Origin: Paraflavitalea pollutisoli
Lineage (GTDB): Bacteria > Bacteroidota > Bacteroidia > Chitinophagales > Chitinophagaceae
Direction of reading: 5' to 3'
Assembly (NCBI RefSeq): GCF_029360705.1
Contig: NZ_JARKMX010000008.1
Coordinates: 4,099,479 to 4,163,478 of the forward strand
Length of the DNA: 64,000 nucleotides
Within the stretch, counting starts at the first letter, position 1. Each line of letters begins with the position of its first letter. The translations under genes and the position numbers were made by a program. The notes beneath the pieces are model-generated. The model did not search any database. It was not told the DNA's origin and saw only the letters and a program-made list of their open reading frames with translations. This document shows positions 35,259 through 44,542 of this stretch, one piece after another.

Positions 35259-37709
35259 CTACCGGCTGGTAGTGAACGACAGGGGCACATTGACTTTCAC
35301 ACTGAAGTTACGCCCCATATTGAATACACCTGCCCTGCCGGTAACGTTGTTGACGGCCGTGTACTTCAACCGGCTGAGGTGGTTCTGGTAAGCCACATCA
35401 GTCAGGTTATTGGCACCGAGGTACAAACTAAACAGGGTTTTGCCTTTACTGACCACATCACCGCCCAAACCAGCATTCAACAGGGTATAAGCACCGGTTG
35501 CGGTTTCCGTATTATAGCCAGTGAAAGGATCATTTTGCGCAAAAGTATTGTCCAGCTCCGCCTTGACAAACACATGCCTGAAGACCTTGCCCTTTGACGC
35601 AAATTCGGCTTTCACGTCGTTGATCAACCGGGCTGCGGGGATGAAAGGCAGGTTTTTGCTGCCATCCTGGTCCTCGCTAAGCGTACCCTGTACATAAGAA
35701 AAAGTATTTTCAATGTGCAGCCAGTCCAGCGGATGCGGGTGAATATCAAGGTTTACTTCCGCGCCATACAAGCGGGCATTGTGCTGATCAAACCGGAAGG
35801 CAAAAAGCTCATTTGTCCCATCCAGCAGGATGGAATCACCGCCGGCTGCCGACTGCAGCTTCCGGTAGTAAATGAAATTCGTCACCGAATTGTAGAACAG
35901 GTTGGCTGCCAGGCTTACATGCTCCGTATTCAACTCAACACCACCATCCACCTGGAAACTGGTTTCCGACTTCAGGTCACGCTCTCCATATTCATATCGG
36001 TTGGTGCCTTCATGAGCACCATTGCTGGCCAGCTCCGGCAGGCTCGGCGCCCGGAATCCACGTGCTATGTTGAGTTTCAATGTCAACGATTTACTAGCCT
36101 CGTAGCTGATGCCCGCACTACCCGATACATTCGAAAAGTTTTTTGTAAAAGGTTCAAACTTCAGGACGCCATCTTCTTCCATTGATTTGGCATCGACGGA
36201 CCGGTTGTCGAAGCGGACACCACCGCTGATCGTCAGGCGATCGATACGTTTCTGGGTGTAGACGAAAGCGCCAACATCAAAAAGTGAATACTCCGGGATG
36301 AGCGCTTCAGTTCCCTTATTCAGGTTGCGCTGCTGCATACCATTGACACCCACACTCGTTTTCCAGTTGTTTTTCTCCGCAAAATGATACTGTACATTAT
36401 AGTTGACGGTTTGCAGATCGAAGTACAACTCCTTCTCGTCCGGTTCCAGCACATTGCCAAACTCCTGCCGCTGATTGCGCTGAAAACCCAGCAATACCGT
36501 GAGCCTGTCATGCCCTACGTTGAAGCTATTGTCTGTAGCGATCTTAAAATGCTGTATCCGCTGGTGGGGTACAAAAGGGTCGGTAGCCGTAAAATCCTTG
36601 CCAGCAGCAATCGCCTCTTCTGCTGCTCCATTCACGTTAACGGGTTTCAGGAATTGACCGGTCACCTCATCACGATCCCCCTCTACCAGCCCCACATGCT
36701 GGTCGAAATTGGTGACATACAAATGGCTGTACCCCCAATGTTTGTTCAGGCCTATATATCCACCGAAATTCTTTTCATTGAACTTGGAATTGAACACATA
36801 GCCATCATACTTATTCTTGTAATCGGCGGCAGCTTTGAAGGAGCCGTAGGCGCCCCACACAAATCCGTTTTGATTACCGCCAAGATCGGCATGAAAGCCA
36901 CGCTGACGGTTATTGGTCTGGTAGGTACCAAACAAATTCCCTTTGATCGTGCCTTCGGGCGCCGGATGCAGGGAAATTATATTCACAACACCCGCCAGCG
37001 CGTCACTACCGTACATCAGCGAGGCAGGTCCTTTCAGTATCTCGGCCTTCGTTACATTGTATTCGTCGATCTCGATGCCATGCTCATCTCCCCACTGCTG
37101 GCCTTCCTGCCTGATGCCATCATTGACCACTACTACCCGATTATATCCCAATCCCCGGATGGAGGGCTTGGAAATAGCAGGCCCGGTGGATACCTGGCTT
37201 ACGCCCGGCGTTTTACTCAGCGCATCGATCAGGTTGGTAGATACACCGCGTAACAACTCTTCTTTCTTAATAATGTTGACCGGTACCGGCGTGCGCCTGA
37301 CCGAGGTGGCAGAAGATACTCCCGTAACCGTGACCGCTTCATTTTCGGCATAAGAACGGGAAAGCGTGAAATCCTTATCCGTATTACTGGTGAGGGTGAT
37401 GGTCTCAACGATGGAGGCGTAGCCTGCAAAACTGATCTCCACCAGGTGTTTGCCGGCGGGTACATTCTGCAAGCGAAACATGCCTTGTTGGTTGGTGGTA
37501 CCGCCAATTTTCAGGTCGGGTAACTGAATCGAAGCACCCGCCAACACCTCACCCGACCGGGCATCGGTTACCTTACCGGAAAAACTAACATTGAGGTCGA
37601 CATATACAGGTGATACAGCCGTAGGGGTAGTATTTAAGGAAGAAGATTGTGCATTAATATGGAGACAGGACAATGTCGCTAATACAATACCAATAGATAG
37701 TTGTTTCAT
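35259..37709 (-). CDS. TonB-dependent outer-membrane receptor
   Basis: Receptor of 816 residues for active uptake across the outer membrane. After a signal peptide (MKQLSIGIVLATLSCLHINAQ) comes a carboxypeptidase-regulatory-like domain (GKVTDARSGEVLAGASIQLPDL to about residue 115), then the plug domain (VPVNIIKKEELLRG and the GLGYNRVVVVNDGIRQEGQQWG stretch, about 140-205, with GPASLMYGSDALAGVVNI about 221-238) and a 22-strand barrel ending in NFSVKVNVPLSF. It is a single-protein type without a SusD partner, so metal chelates or small molecules fit better than glycans. It lies 96 bases downstream of a small protein gene that probably belongs with it. Confidence 0.9.
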   Translation of the reverse strand: MKQLSIGIVLATLSCLHINAQSSSLNTTPTAVSPVYVDLNVSFSGKVTDARSGEVLAGASIQLPDLKIGGTTNQQGMFRLQNVPAGKHLVEISFAGYASIVETITLTSNTDKDFTLSRSYAENEAVTVTGVSSATSVRRTPVPVNIIKKEELLRGVSTNLIDALSKTPGVSQVSTGPAISKPSIRGLGYNRVVVVNDGIRQEGQQWGDEHGIEIDEYNVTKAEILKGPASLMYGSDALAGVVNIISLHPAPEGTIKGNLFGTYQTNNRQRGFHADLGGNQNGFVWGAYGSFKAAADYKNKYDGYVFNSKFNEKNFGGYIGLNKHWGYSHLYVTNFDQHVGLVEGDRDEVTGQFLKPVNVNGAAEEAIAAGKDFTATDPFVPHQRIQHFKIATDNSFNVGHDRLTVLLGFQRNQRQEFGNVLEPDEKELYFDLQTVNYNVQYHFAEKNNWKTSVGVNGMQQRNLNKGTEALIPEYSLFDVGAFVYTQKRIDRLTISGGVRFDNRSVDAKSMEEDGVLKFEPFTKNFSNVSGSAGISYEASKSLTLKLNIARGFRAPSLPELASNGAHEGTNRYEYGERDLKSETSFQVDGGVELNTEHVSLAANLFYNSVTNFIYYRKLQSAAGGDSILLDGTNELFAFRFDQHNARLYGAEVNLDIHPHPLDWLHIENTFSYVQGTLSEDQDGSKNLPFIPAARLINDVKAEFASKGKVFRHVFVKAELDNTFAQNDPFTGYNTETATGAYTLLNAGLGGDVVSKGKTLFSLYLGANNLTDVAYQNHLSRLKYTAVNNVTGRAGVFNMGRNFSVKVNVPLSFTTSR

Positions 37710-37805
37710 ACATTCATTTATCGATCAATAGAAATCATACATACCGGCCCCAATAAACAGGCCGCCACTCCTGGCGTTCAAAACAACCCAAGGAGGAAAT
37801 TTATA

Positions 37806-38147
37806 TCAAGCGATAAAGGGAGGTCCACGCAGCAACGAGGCGCTGACTACCGGTGTAAACACCGACGAAACTATACTGCCACCAACAATTGTATAAATGG
37901 GGAAAAAGGAAAGGTCAATCGAGTGATGGCTCTCCGTAAAAGGCGACTCGGCCACCAGGTTTTGAATAGCACAATTGAAACCAGCTTTGCTCACCTGGTC
38001 TACCGGCGACTTGGCCACAGCCGCAGTACCATCGGTATGTGATACCAGCCAGTCGTGCAGCGCTTTCCGTGGCAGGATACTGAATGCAAAAAGCACCAGT
38101 AACAAACCTGCCAGTAAACGTTTTAATATGGAATATTGCGGCCTCAA
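37806..38147 (-). CDS. Small membrane-anchored protein preceding a TonB receptor
   Basis: Protein of 113 residues beginning at a TTG. An N-terminal hydrophobic helix (about residues 9-24, KRLLAGLLLVLFAFSILP) is followed by a His-containing LHDWLVSH, a single Cys (FNCAIQN about 57-63), ESPFTESHHSID and a C-terminal SLLRGPPFIA. The RGPP-type ending and the position upstream of a TonB receptor recall small Bacteroidota proteins that accompany metal-type receptors. I know no proven function. It shares an operon with the receptor by position. Confidence 0.65.
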   Translation of the reverse strand: MRPQYSILKRLLAGLLLVLFAFSILPRKALHDWLVSHTDGTAAVAKSPVDQVSKAGFNCAIQNLVAESPFTESHHSIDLSFFPIYTIVGGSIVSSVFTPVVSASLLRGPPFIA

Positions 38148-38276
38148 CCTAATTGCGACTGTGTTGCAAAATAAAGCAATAACTGTTATACAGTGGTCAA
38201 CTATTTACTATACGATCGTTATCAGGAAGTTAAGGCCAGGGAAAAACCAATCAGGCAGCCGCGGGGGAAGCGGGAT

Positions 38277-40112
38277 TTACTTTTTAAGGACTACAGTGAA
38301 TAACGAACCTTTACCCGGCTCACTTTCACAGAAGATTTTACCATTGATCTCCTGCACGATGCGCTTCACAATAGATAGACCCAATCCTGTTGAAGTTTCT
38401 CCATCTGTAGGCATAGAGGAGATCTTGCTGTACTTGGAGAATAAATAGGGTAATTCATCTTTCTCGATACCAACCCCTTCATCCCGCACTTTGATATTGA
38501 TGGCATCCTGGTCTTCGCTCACACTGACCCATACGTTCTTGCCCTTGGGAGTATATTTGATCGCGTTGGAAAGCAGGTTCTCACAAATGCGGGCCACGAG
38601 TTGTTTATCACTCAGCAGGTACAATTCCTTGCCGGGTCCTTCTGCATGCAGTTGGATATTCTTCTTAGCAGCCATGGGCCGGAAATTGTCTATCACCTCT
38701 TCGGTAAAGATCGTGAGGTCGAAGTTTTCCAGCAGCATTCGGTGCCCGCCGATATCCTTTCGTTCTACATCGAGAATGCGGCGGATCATCGCTTCCCCAT
38801 TGTTACTGGCCTGCATCATCTTACTGATCGCACGTTGCTGGTCTTCACTCAGCTGACCTGGTTCCGACTGCAGCACATGCCCCCATACCTGTATGGTGGT
38901 AAATGGCGTGCTCAAATCGTGTGATACGATACTGATGAGGGAGTTCTTTTCGTAGTTGAGTTCCGCCAGCTTTTCATTCTGCTGTACGATCAATTCATTG
39001 GTACTTTTCAGCTTTCGGTTGGCATTGCGCTTAGTAATAAAAGCGATCGCGATCAGTATACCGATTACGGCGAGACCTATCGCCAGGATGGTGGCAATTC
39101 GTGTACGAAGAGATTCTTTCTCCACTTGCTCCTGCAACAATTGGTTGGCAACCTCTCGCTCTTTGGCATGGTAGCGCTCCTGCAATTCGGCGATCGTCTT
39201 GTACGTATCTCCATTGAGCAGGGCTGTATCAAGCGTATACCATCGTTTCAAATGCTTATAAGCTGTTCGGTAATCGCCCTGGTATTCTTTTAATTTAGCC
39301 AGTATACCATAGGTATCAGCTTCTTTGCTTTTCGACTCGAGATCCTTGGCCAGCTTCATGGCCGCGTCAACATATTTTGTCGCCGAATCGAAACGCCGCA
39401 GTTCACTATATACGTCTGCCAGGTTCAGCAGGTCCACCCACAGGTCTCCCGGATTCTCCCCCCCCTGGTGCTGGGCAAGATTGCGCCGGAAATAGACAAG
39501 CGCCTGGTCGAAGTTTTTTTCGAGTGTATATAGGTTGCCGAGGTTATTGTAGGTACTCGACAGGTCGACTTCCTGGCCAAAAGGTTTACCAAAACGAATG
39601 GCGTCGTTGAGCAAAATACGGGCGCTATCGAATTGCTTGAGTTGCGTATAAATGACAGCCAGGTTATTGTAGGTATTAACGAGATCATAGATGTCGCCGT
39701 TTCCCTTGGAAATTCGTGCAGCCTGCAGATAAAACGATTTGGCTTTGGAAGGTTCCTTGATGGTCGCATAGGCAATGGCGAGGTCGCTTAGGGCTGCTTT
39801 TTCATAAGCAACATCTGACAGTTTTCTAGCCGCATCCAATGATTCCAGGTAAAACTCGATCGCGGAGGTGTAATTGCTGTTTAGTTCTTCAAAGATGCCC
39901 TTGAGCCGGAGAGACAGCACATCTCCTTTTATAAATTTCATCCGATCAGACTCCCGTTTGATCAGGTTGGCGTAGTAGAGCATGGAGTCCGCCTTGTCTT
40001 CTGAGAAATCAAGGCATCGGTCATACAGTGCTTTCAGGTAGGTAGTATCGACCTGTGCATCAGCCTGGTGGAGGAAGCAGTAAAAGGTAAGGGTCAGTAT
40101 CCAATATTTCAC
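38277..40112 (-). CDS. Sensor histidine kinase with periplasmic TPR repeats
   Basis: Membrane kinase of 611 residues. A signal peptide (about 1-19) leads a periplasmic region with about six tetratricopeptide repeats (about 60-300, for example DLVNTYNNLAVIYTQLKQFDSA and DLSSTYNNLGNLYTLEKNFDQA). A coiled coil and one membrane helix (about 341-360) follow. The phosphoacceptor His is in ISIVSHDLSTPF (about residue 398). The ATPase domain has ENLLSNAIKYTPKG, VRDEGVGI and STGLGLSIVKRI. This is the classical HisKA type. The gene follows its response regulator after 51 bases. The signal sensed is unknown. Confidence 0.9.
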   Translation of the reverse strand: MKYWILTLTFYCFLHQADAQVDTTYLKALYDRCLDFSEDKADSMLYYANLIKRESDRMKFIKGDVLSLRLKGIFEELNSNYTSAIEFYLESLDAARKLSDVAYEKAALSDLAIAYATIKEPSKAKSFYLQAARISKGNGDIYDLVNTYNNLAVIYTQLKQFDSARILLNDAIRFGKPFGQEVDLSSTYNNLGNLYTLEKNFDQALVYFRRNLAQHQGGENPGDLWVDLLNLADVYSELRRFDSATKYVDAAMKLAKDLESKSKEADTYGILAKLKEYQGDYRTAYKHLKRWYTLDTALLNGDTYKTIAELQERYHAKEREVANQLLQEQVEKESLRTRIATILAIGLAVIGILIAIAFITKRNANRKLKSTNELIVQQNEKLAELNYEKNSLISIVSHDLSTPFTTIQVWGHVLQSEPGQLSEDQQRAISKMMQASNNGEAMIRRILDVERKDIGGHRMLLENFDLTIFTEEVIDNFRPMAAKKNIQLHAEGPGKELYLLSDKQLVARICENLLSNAIKYTPKGKNVWVSVSEDQDAINIKVRDEGVGIEKDELPYLFSKYSKISSMPTDGETSTGLGLSIVKRIVQEINGKIFCESEPGKGSLFTVVLKK

Positions 40113-40163
40113 TGATTATCAGATTACCTCGGTAAGATAAGCAATTCCTGTATTAGGAAATAT

Positions 40164-40808
40164 CTAATCTATGAGCTTATTCTTCAATGCAAATTTCACA
40201 AGACCGACCGTATTGTTGACCCCCAGTTTAGCGATCAGGTTCTTCCGGTGCGTTTCTACTGTACTGACGCTGAGAAAAAGCTTTTCGGCAATTTCGGAGT
40301 TGCTGTACTCCTTACAGATCAGCGTGAGTATCTCGATCTCCCGACGCGAGAGGATCTCATCCACTTTTTTGTCTTCAATCGTGATGGTATGCCTGAAATC
40401 CTGTTCCGTATCAAGAATATTGATCTCCTTACTGAAGTATTTCTGACCATCGGCGATAGAACGCAAGGCAGTTTTCAATTCGTCGATACTCGAATTTTTC
40501 AATAGATACCCCTGAACGTCGTATTTCACGAGTTTATGAATATACCGTGTTCCCCGCATAATGGTCAGGTACAGGATTTTCAACTGTGGCTTGAGGGCGC
40601 GAAGCTTTTTCAACAGATCTTCTTCCTCGATATCGGGAAGGTGAACGTCGAGCAATAAAACATCGATATCCAGGTCTGGTAACTGCCGCAACAAGCTCTC
40701 GCCTGTCATTGCCGATCCTACCACCTGGATTCCGTCCTGTTTATTCAGTAATAAAGTAAGCCCTTCCAGGTACAATTCATGATCGTCGGTAATGAACAAT
40801 TTCAGCAT
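40164..40808 (-). CDS. NarL/FixJ-type response regulator
   Basis: DNA-binding regulator of about 214 residues. The ATG at 40808 gives a regular receiver start (MLKLFITDDHELYLEGL); the frame extends 29 codons upstream without family features. The phosphoacceptor Asp lies in VLLLDVHLPDIE (about residues 51-62) and the receiver ends with YLLKNSSIDEL. The C-terminal LuxR-type helix-turn-helix reads LSRREIEILTLICKEYSNSEIAEKLFLSVSTVETHRKNLIAKLGVNNTVGLVKFA (about 152-206). It is first in an operon with the TPR histidine kinase, which probably phosphorylates it. Targets are unknown. Confidence 0.9.
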   Translation of the reverse strand: MLKLFITDDHELYLEGLTLLLNKQDGIQVVGSAMTGESLLRQLPDLDIDVLLLDVHLPDIEEEDLLKKLRALKPQLKILYLTIMRGTRYIHKLVKYDVQGYLLKNSSIDELKTALRSIADGQKYFSKEINILDTEQDFRHTITIEDKKVDEILSRREIEILTLICKEYSNSEIAEKLFLSVSTVETHRKNLIAKLGVNNTVGLVKFALKNKLID

Positions 40809-41030
40809 AGTAGGTGTCGAATCTGTTTGCTTTTGAGTAAAGCTATCGAAATGTGTGAATTCCGATTCAACCAGCAATTTAAAACTATTTGCCATATGAA
40901 CATCAAAAAGCCACGTATAGGGATGATTTTTACCTGGAGACGACTTAAAATCTATCTTATAAACAATTACTTATATACATAGCAGTAAGGAGCCGCGATT
41001 TGCACCACAACTACCTCCGGCATATAGGGT

Positions 41031-42623
41031 CTACCGTGTCTTGAGCATCGACCGAACCTGTTGAATAGCACCATTCTGCAACCGCGCATAATAGACCCCG
41101 GCCGGCAGCCCATAGCTATCAAAACTAACATTATAAACGCCGGGGGCATATACCTTATCAGTCAATTTTTTTACAACGCGTCCCAAACTGTCCATCACCT
41201 GTACCAGGGTGTGACCGCCCCTGGTACGGAAGGTGATCCGGGTAGTATCGACAAACGGGTTGGGATAATTGGTGATGAGCTCATCCCCTGCCCCTCGAAT
41301 GATATCGTCCAGGCCTGTTGTCGTACAAGCCGCATTGACGGCGAGTGGTATCTGCTGAAAATTACGCAACATGATCGTTTCGAGATCGGTGGCGTTTACG
41401 CAGAACCATTGTTGCAGAATTGATGCGTAGATGCTTCTGAAATCATATTGGAAAGGAATGTTGTCGTTGACCGACGCGTTCGCTGGTATGCTTGGATTGT
41501 TACCTACAATACCCGGCTTCACATTTTTACCGAACACAAACATAGGCGCCGCCGAGCCGTGGTCCGTCCCCATACTGCCATTGGATTTGATCCGCCGGCC
41601 AAATTCAGAGAAGGTCAACCCGATCACTCGGTCTGCTACACCTAGTCCTTCCAGGTCATCCACAAATGCTTTGATCGCATTGGAAACGCCCGCCAGCAAC
41701 CGGTGGTGTACCCCCACAGTGGTATCGAGGCTGCTTACCTGCTCCGAATGGGTATCGAAGCCACCTGTACTCACCATATAAATACGGGTCTTCAGTCCAC
41801 CCTTTACCAGGCGGGCAACAATCTTCAATTGCTGCGCCAGGTAATTATCTCCGGGATAACTGCCCTGTGCAGTAACCTTGGCAGCTGCCGCACGGATCAC
41901 CGCGGAATATTGCTCGGTTTGACCGGCAATCAAACGGATATACTTCAACTCTTTTCCCCAGGGCGTATCGGGTACTACATCCTCCACGCCATTGAGAAAA
42001 TCGTAAAAATGATTGGGGTCGAAAATATTCATAGCCATGTTCATCACGGGTCCCTGTACGGCCAGTGAAGGAACGGCACCTATCTGGATGGCTAGCGGAT
42101 CAGGCACCTGCGCATTGGGATAACCATTGGGATAGTTGGGAAACTGTGTACCCAGATAACGGCCAGCCCAACCCGTGCTTAGAATCTCTTCCGGATCCGA
42201 TGCACTCATCCAGATATCCGTAGCCCGGAAATGAGAAAAATTAGGTGCCGGAATTCCCACCGATTGCACAATGGCCAATTTCCCTTCATTGTACAAGATC
42301 TGCAATCCAGCCATGGCCGGATGCAAGGCTGTTTTATTGACGCCCAGCAGCGGCAATACTTTATTTTGCGGGATGGCGATATTCTTACGGGCATTATAAT
42401 AGTTGCTGTAAAACTCGATCGGGATCACCATGTTGAGCCCATCATTGCCACCATTCAATTGCACCAGCACCAATACCTTATCGGTATCCGTAGGTGGCGC
42501 ACTTAGCAGGGCCTGCACCAGCGGCGAGGCACCCGTGAAAGCCTTTACGGAGAACCCATTGATCAGGGCGGGTAGGGTTACCGCGGCGGGAAGGGTTTGC
42601 TTGACAAAATCTCTGCGTTTCAT
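41031..42623 (-). CDS. DUF1501 protein with C-terminal type IX sorting domain
   Basis: Exported protein of 530 residues. The N-terminus MKRRDFVKQTLPAAVTLPALI is a twin-arginine-like signal. The DUF1501 body has VLVQLNGGNDGLNMVIPI (about residues 49-66), GIPAPNFSHFRATDIWMS, TGGFDTHSEQ and TFSEFGRRIKSNGSMGTDHGSAAPMFVFG (about 336-364), the order seen in this sulfatase-like family. The last 80 residues (from NYPNPFVDTTRITF to VRSMLKTR) form a type A sorting domain for the type IX system. The gene starts 18 bases after the DUF1800 gene, its regular partner. The substrate is not known. Confidence 0.85.
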   Translation of the reverse strand: MKRRDFVKQTLPAAVTLPALINGFSVKAFTGASPLVQALLSAPPTDTDKVLVLVQLNGGNDGLNMVIPIEFYSNYYNARKNIAIPQNKVLPLLGVNKTALHPAMAGLQILYNEGKLAIVQSVGIPAPNFSHFRATDIWMSASDPEEILSTGWAGRYLGTQFPNYPNGYPNAQVPDPLAIQIGAVPSLAVQGPVMNMAMNIFDPNHFYDFLNGVEDVVPDTPWGKELKYIRLIAGQTEQYSAVIRAAAAKVTAQGSYPGDNYLAQQLKIVARLVKGGLKTRIYMVSTGGFDTHSEQVSSLDTTVGVHHRLLAGVSNAIKAFVDDLEGLGVADRVIGLTFSEFGRRIKSNGSMGTDHGSAAPMFVFGKNVKPGIVGNNPSIPANASVNDNIPFQYDFRSIYASILQQWFCVNATDLETIMLRNFQQIPLAVNAACTTTGLDDIIRGAGDELITNYPNPFVDTTRITFRTRGGHTLVQVMDSLGRVVKKLTDKVYAPGVYNVSFDSYGLPAGVYYARLQNGAIQQVRSMLKTR

Positions 42624-42641
42624 AGTTATGGGGTTGGTTGC

Positions 42642-44309
42642 TCAGGATAATTGGTATTCGGCCAGGTTCATCAGGTATTTGTACAGCGAGGTCAGTCGCA
42701 TCAACACCACCTGGTAGGCTGCGTCATCGCCTGGATTGTTGATATGCTTGGTCCAAGCGGTCGTCCAGTAATAATCCTGGTCCTGGTTGGTCAGCAGGAT
42801 TTGCTTTTTCAACGTTTGCTTTGACACCTCCGATAAGGGAACGCGGTACAGTATATCCAACGAATCATTGATAAGTATATTGGGATCCGAGGGGTTGGAC
42901 AACGTTTTGGCGAAGGCTACCGGATTTACCTGGATCGACACATCGTCTCGCATATAACCAACAACGATCAACAGGTCGGTAAACATGTTTCGCTTGGGCA
43001 GCGTATCGGAGTTGATCCACATTTCATGAAACTGCGGCAACTGGTAATAAGCCGGCCAGCCCGATACACCCGGAGGGTCACCGATATTCATGCCCATGTT
43101 GCCCGACTGATCCATAATGAACGACCACATATTGTATGTATCGGCCGCATCAGCGGGAAACTGTACATTGAATTCCCGGCACAAACCTACCGTATGATCG
43201 ATCGGACTTTTAATCAGACAACCCTGGTTCAGCACATCGAAGAAATGCTCACTTTTGAACAACGTGGCCAATACCGGTTTGATGTCCCAGTTGCTGCTGA
43301 CGAACAGCTGTGCCAAAGGTTTGATGACGTTGGTTTCCGTAACCGGATCGATGATATAATAGCAAAACCATCGGTACAATTTGCGGACGATAAACTCCGA
43401 TACCTCCCGCTGCTTATTGAAGATCATGTTGAGCAGCTCATCGAGCTCCACATCACCAGCTGTGGCATCGCTACGACCTGCGATGGTAGTCCCGTAAAAA
43501 GTAGAAAATGATTTACTCGTGGTATCATGGCGTTCGGGGTCAAACTGCACGGTCTCTGTTTCCAGGTCGATCGTCCACCCCGTAAGTACCCGCGCCGCAG
43601 CCAGTACATCCGGTTCCGTATAGTTAGGATTGTTTTCTTTACCCAGCGTAAACAGCTCCTGTAACTCCCGGCCATAGTTTTCGTCGGGAGCCTCCTTCCG
43701 GTTAAGGTAGCCATTGAGGTAACGCAGCATCGCGAGGTCGAGGGTAACCGCTCTTACCAGCTGTTTGAAATTTCCCAGCGCTTGAGCATGCAGCAGTTGA
43801 TAGTGACGGTAGGCCGAAATCCCATTCCGATACATGCTGGCTTCTGTCGCAAAATGATGATGCCAGAAAAGCACCAGCTTCTCGGTGATCGAACGGTTCT
43901 GGTTGATCATTTGTCCAATCCACCAGGACTTCCACGCGATCACCCTTTTCTCATTCGCTTCTTCGTCTTTGGTCGGTACATCGACCCAGGTCGATCCCGA
44001 AGCTATCCCCTGCTCAGGGTCTCCGGCGGCAATGCCGGTATTATCATAAGTTTTAACAGGAGGAGCTGGCGCCGGAGAGATGGTCAGTAACGTATCGATG
44101 GCCTGGCCGGGTGATAAAGTAAGGAAGAAATCAATATCGGCCTTTTTAGCACCAAACATCGTGCGTTTCAACAGGTGTGCCACTTCGGCCCTGGTCCAGG
44201 GCCCCGCATACGGTGCGATGCCTGTGGTAATGCCACGCAACCCGGCGGGCGCGCGCTCAACAGCAGCAGCAACTGGCTTTCTATTGAGCAGAAAGGATCG
44301 TCTATCCAT
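42642..44309 (-). CDS. DUF1800 family protein
   Basis: Protein of about 555 residues. I chose ATG 44309 (MDRRSFLLNRKP) over the longer frame, whose added 20 residues lack family character. AEVAHLLKRTMFGAKKADIDFFLTLSPGQAIDTLL near the N-terminus, LVLFWHHHFATEASMYR (about residues 144-160), NYGRELQELFTLGKEN (about 209-224) and ARVLTGWTIDLE (about 236-247) are family signatures. DUF1800 and DUF1501 genes are usually paired, and are here 18 bases apart. Their joint role is unknown. The short RR-containing start lacks a clear hydrophobic core, so export is uncertain. Confidence 0.85.
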   Translation of the reverse strand: MDRRSFLLNRKPVAAAVERAPAGLRGITTGIAPYAGPWTRAEVAHLLKRTMFGAKKADIDFFLTLSPGQAIDTLLTISPAPAPPVKTYDNTGIAAGDPEQGIASGSTWVDVPTKDEEANEKRVIAWKSWWIGQMINQNRSITEKLVLFWHHHFATEASMYRNGISAYRHYQLLHAQALGNFKQLVRAVTLDLAMLRYLNGYLNRKEAPDENYGRELQELFTLGKENNPNYTEPDVLAAARVLTGWTIDLETETVQFDPERHDTTSKSFSTFYGTTIAGRSDATAGDVELDELLNMIFNKQREVSEFIVRKLYRWFCYYIIDPVTETNVIKPLAQLFVSSNWDIKPVLATLFKSEHFFDVLNQGCLIKSPIDHTVGLCREFNVQFPADAADTYNMWSFIMDQSGNMGMNIGDPPGVSGWPAYYQLPQFHEMWINSDTLPKRNMFTDLLIVVGYMRDDVSIQVNPVAFAKTLSNPSDPNILINDSLDILYRVPLSEVSKQTLKKQILLTNQDQDYYWTTAWTKHINNPGDDAAYQVVLMRLTSLYKYLMNLAEYQLS

Positions 44310-44542
44310 AGTTTGATTTTGGGGTGTTTGCATTACCAGCATAAGCAGACCGGCAATACGAAACGGCAATTGTAAGGCATATGATCAAAAATGTTGCCAT
44401 TTGACCACAATCTGTAGGTTCGGGTATATTTCCGCGTTGATAGCCACGCGATCCCATCAACGGGAAAAGCCTGCCGGACCAGCAGTTTAATGCTTCGTCC
44501 AACAGGCTTTCAAAACCGTCCACTATGATTGCGAACCGGCTA

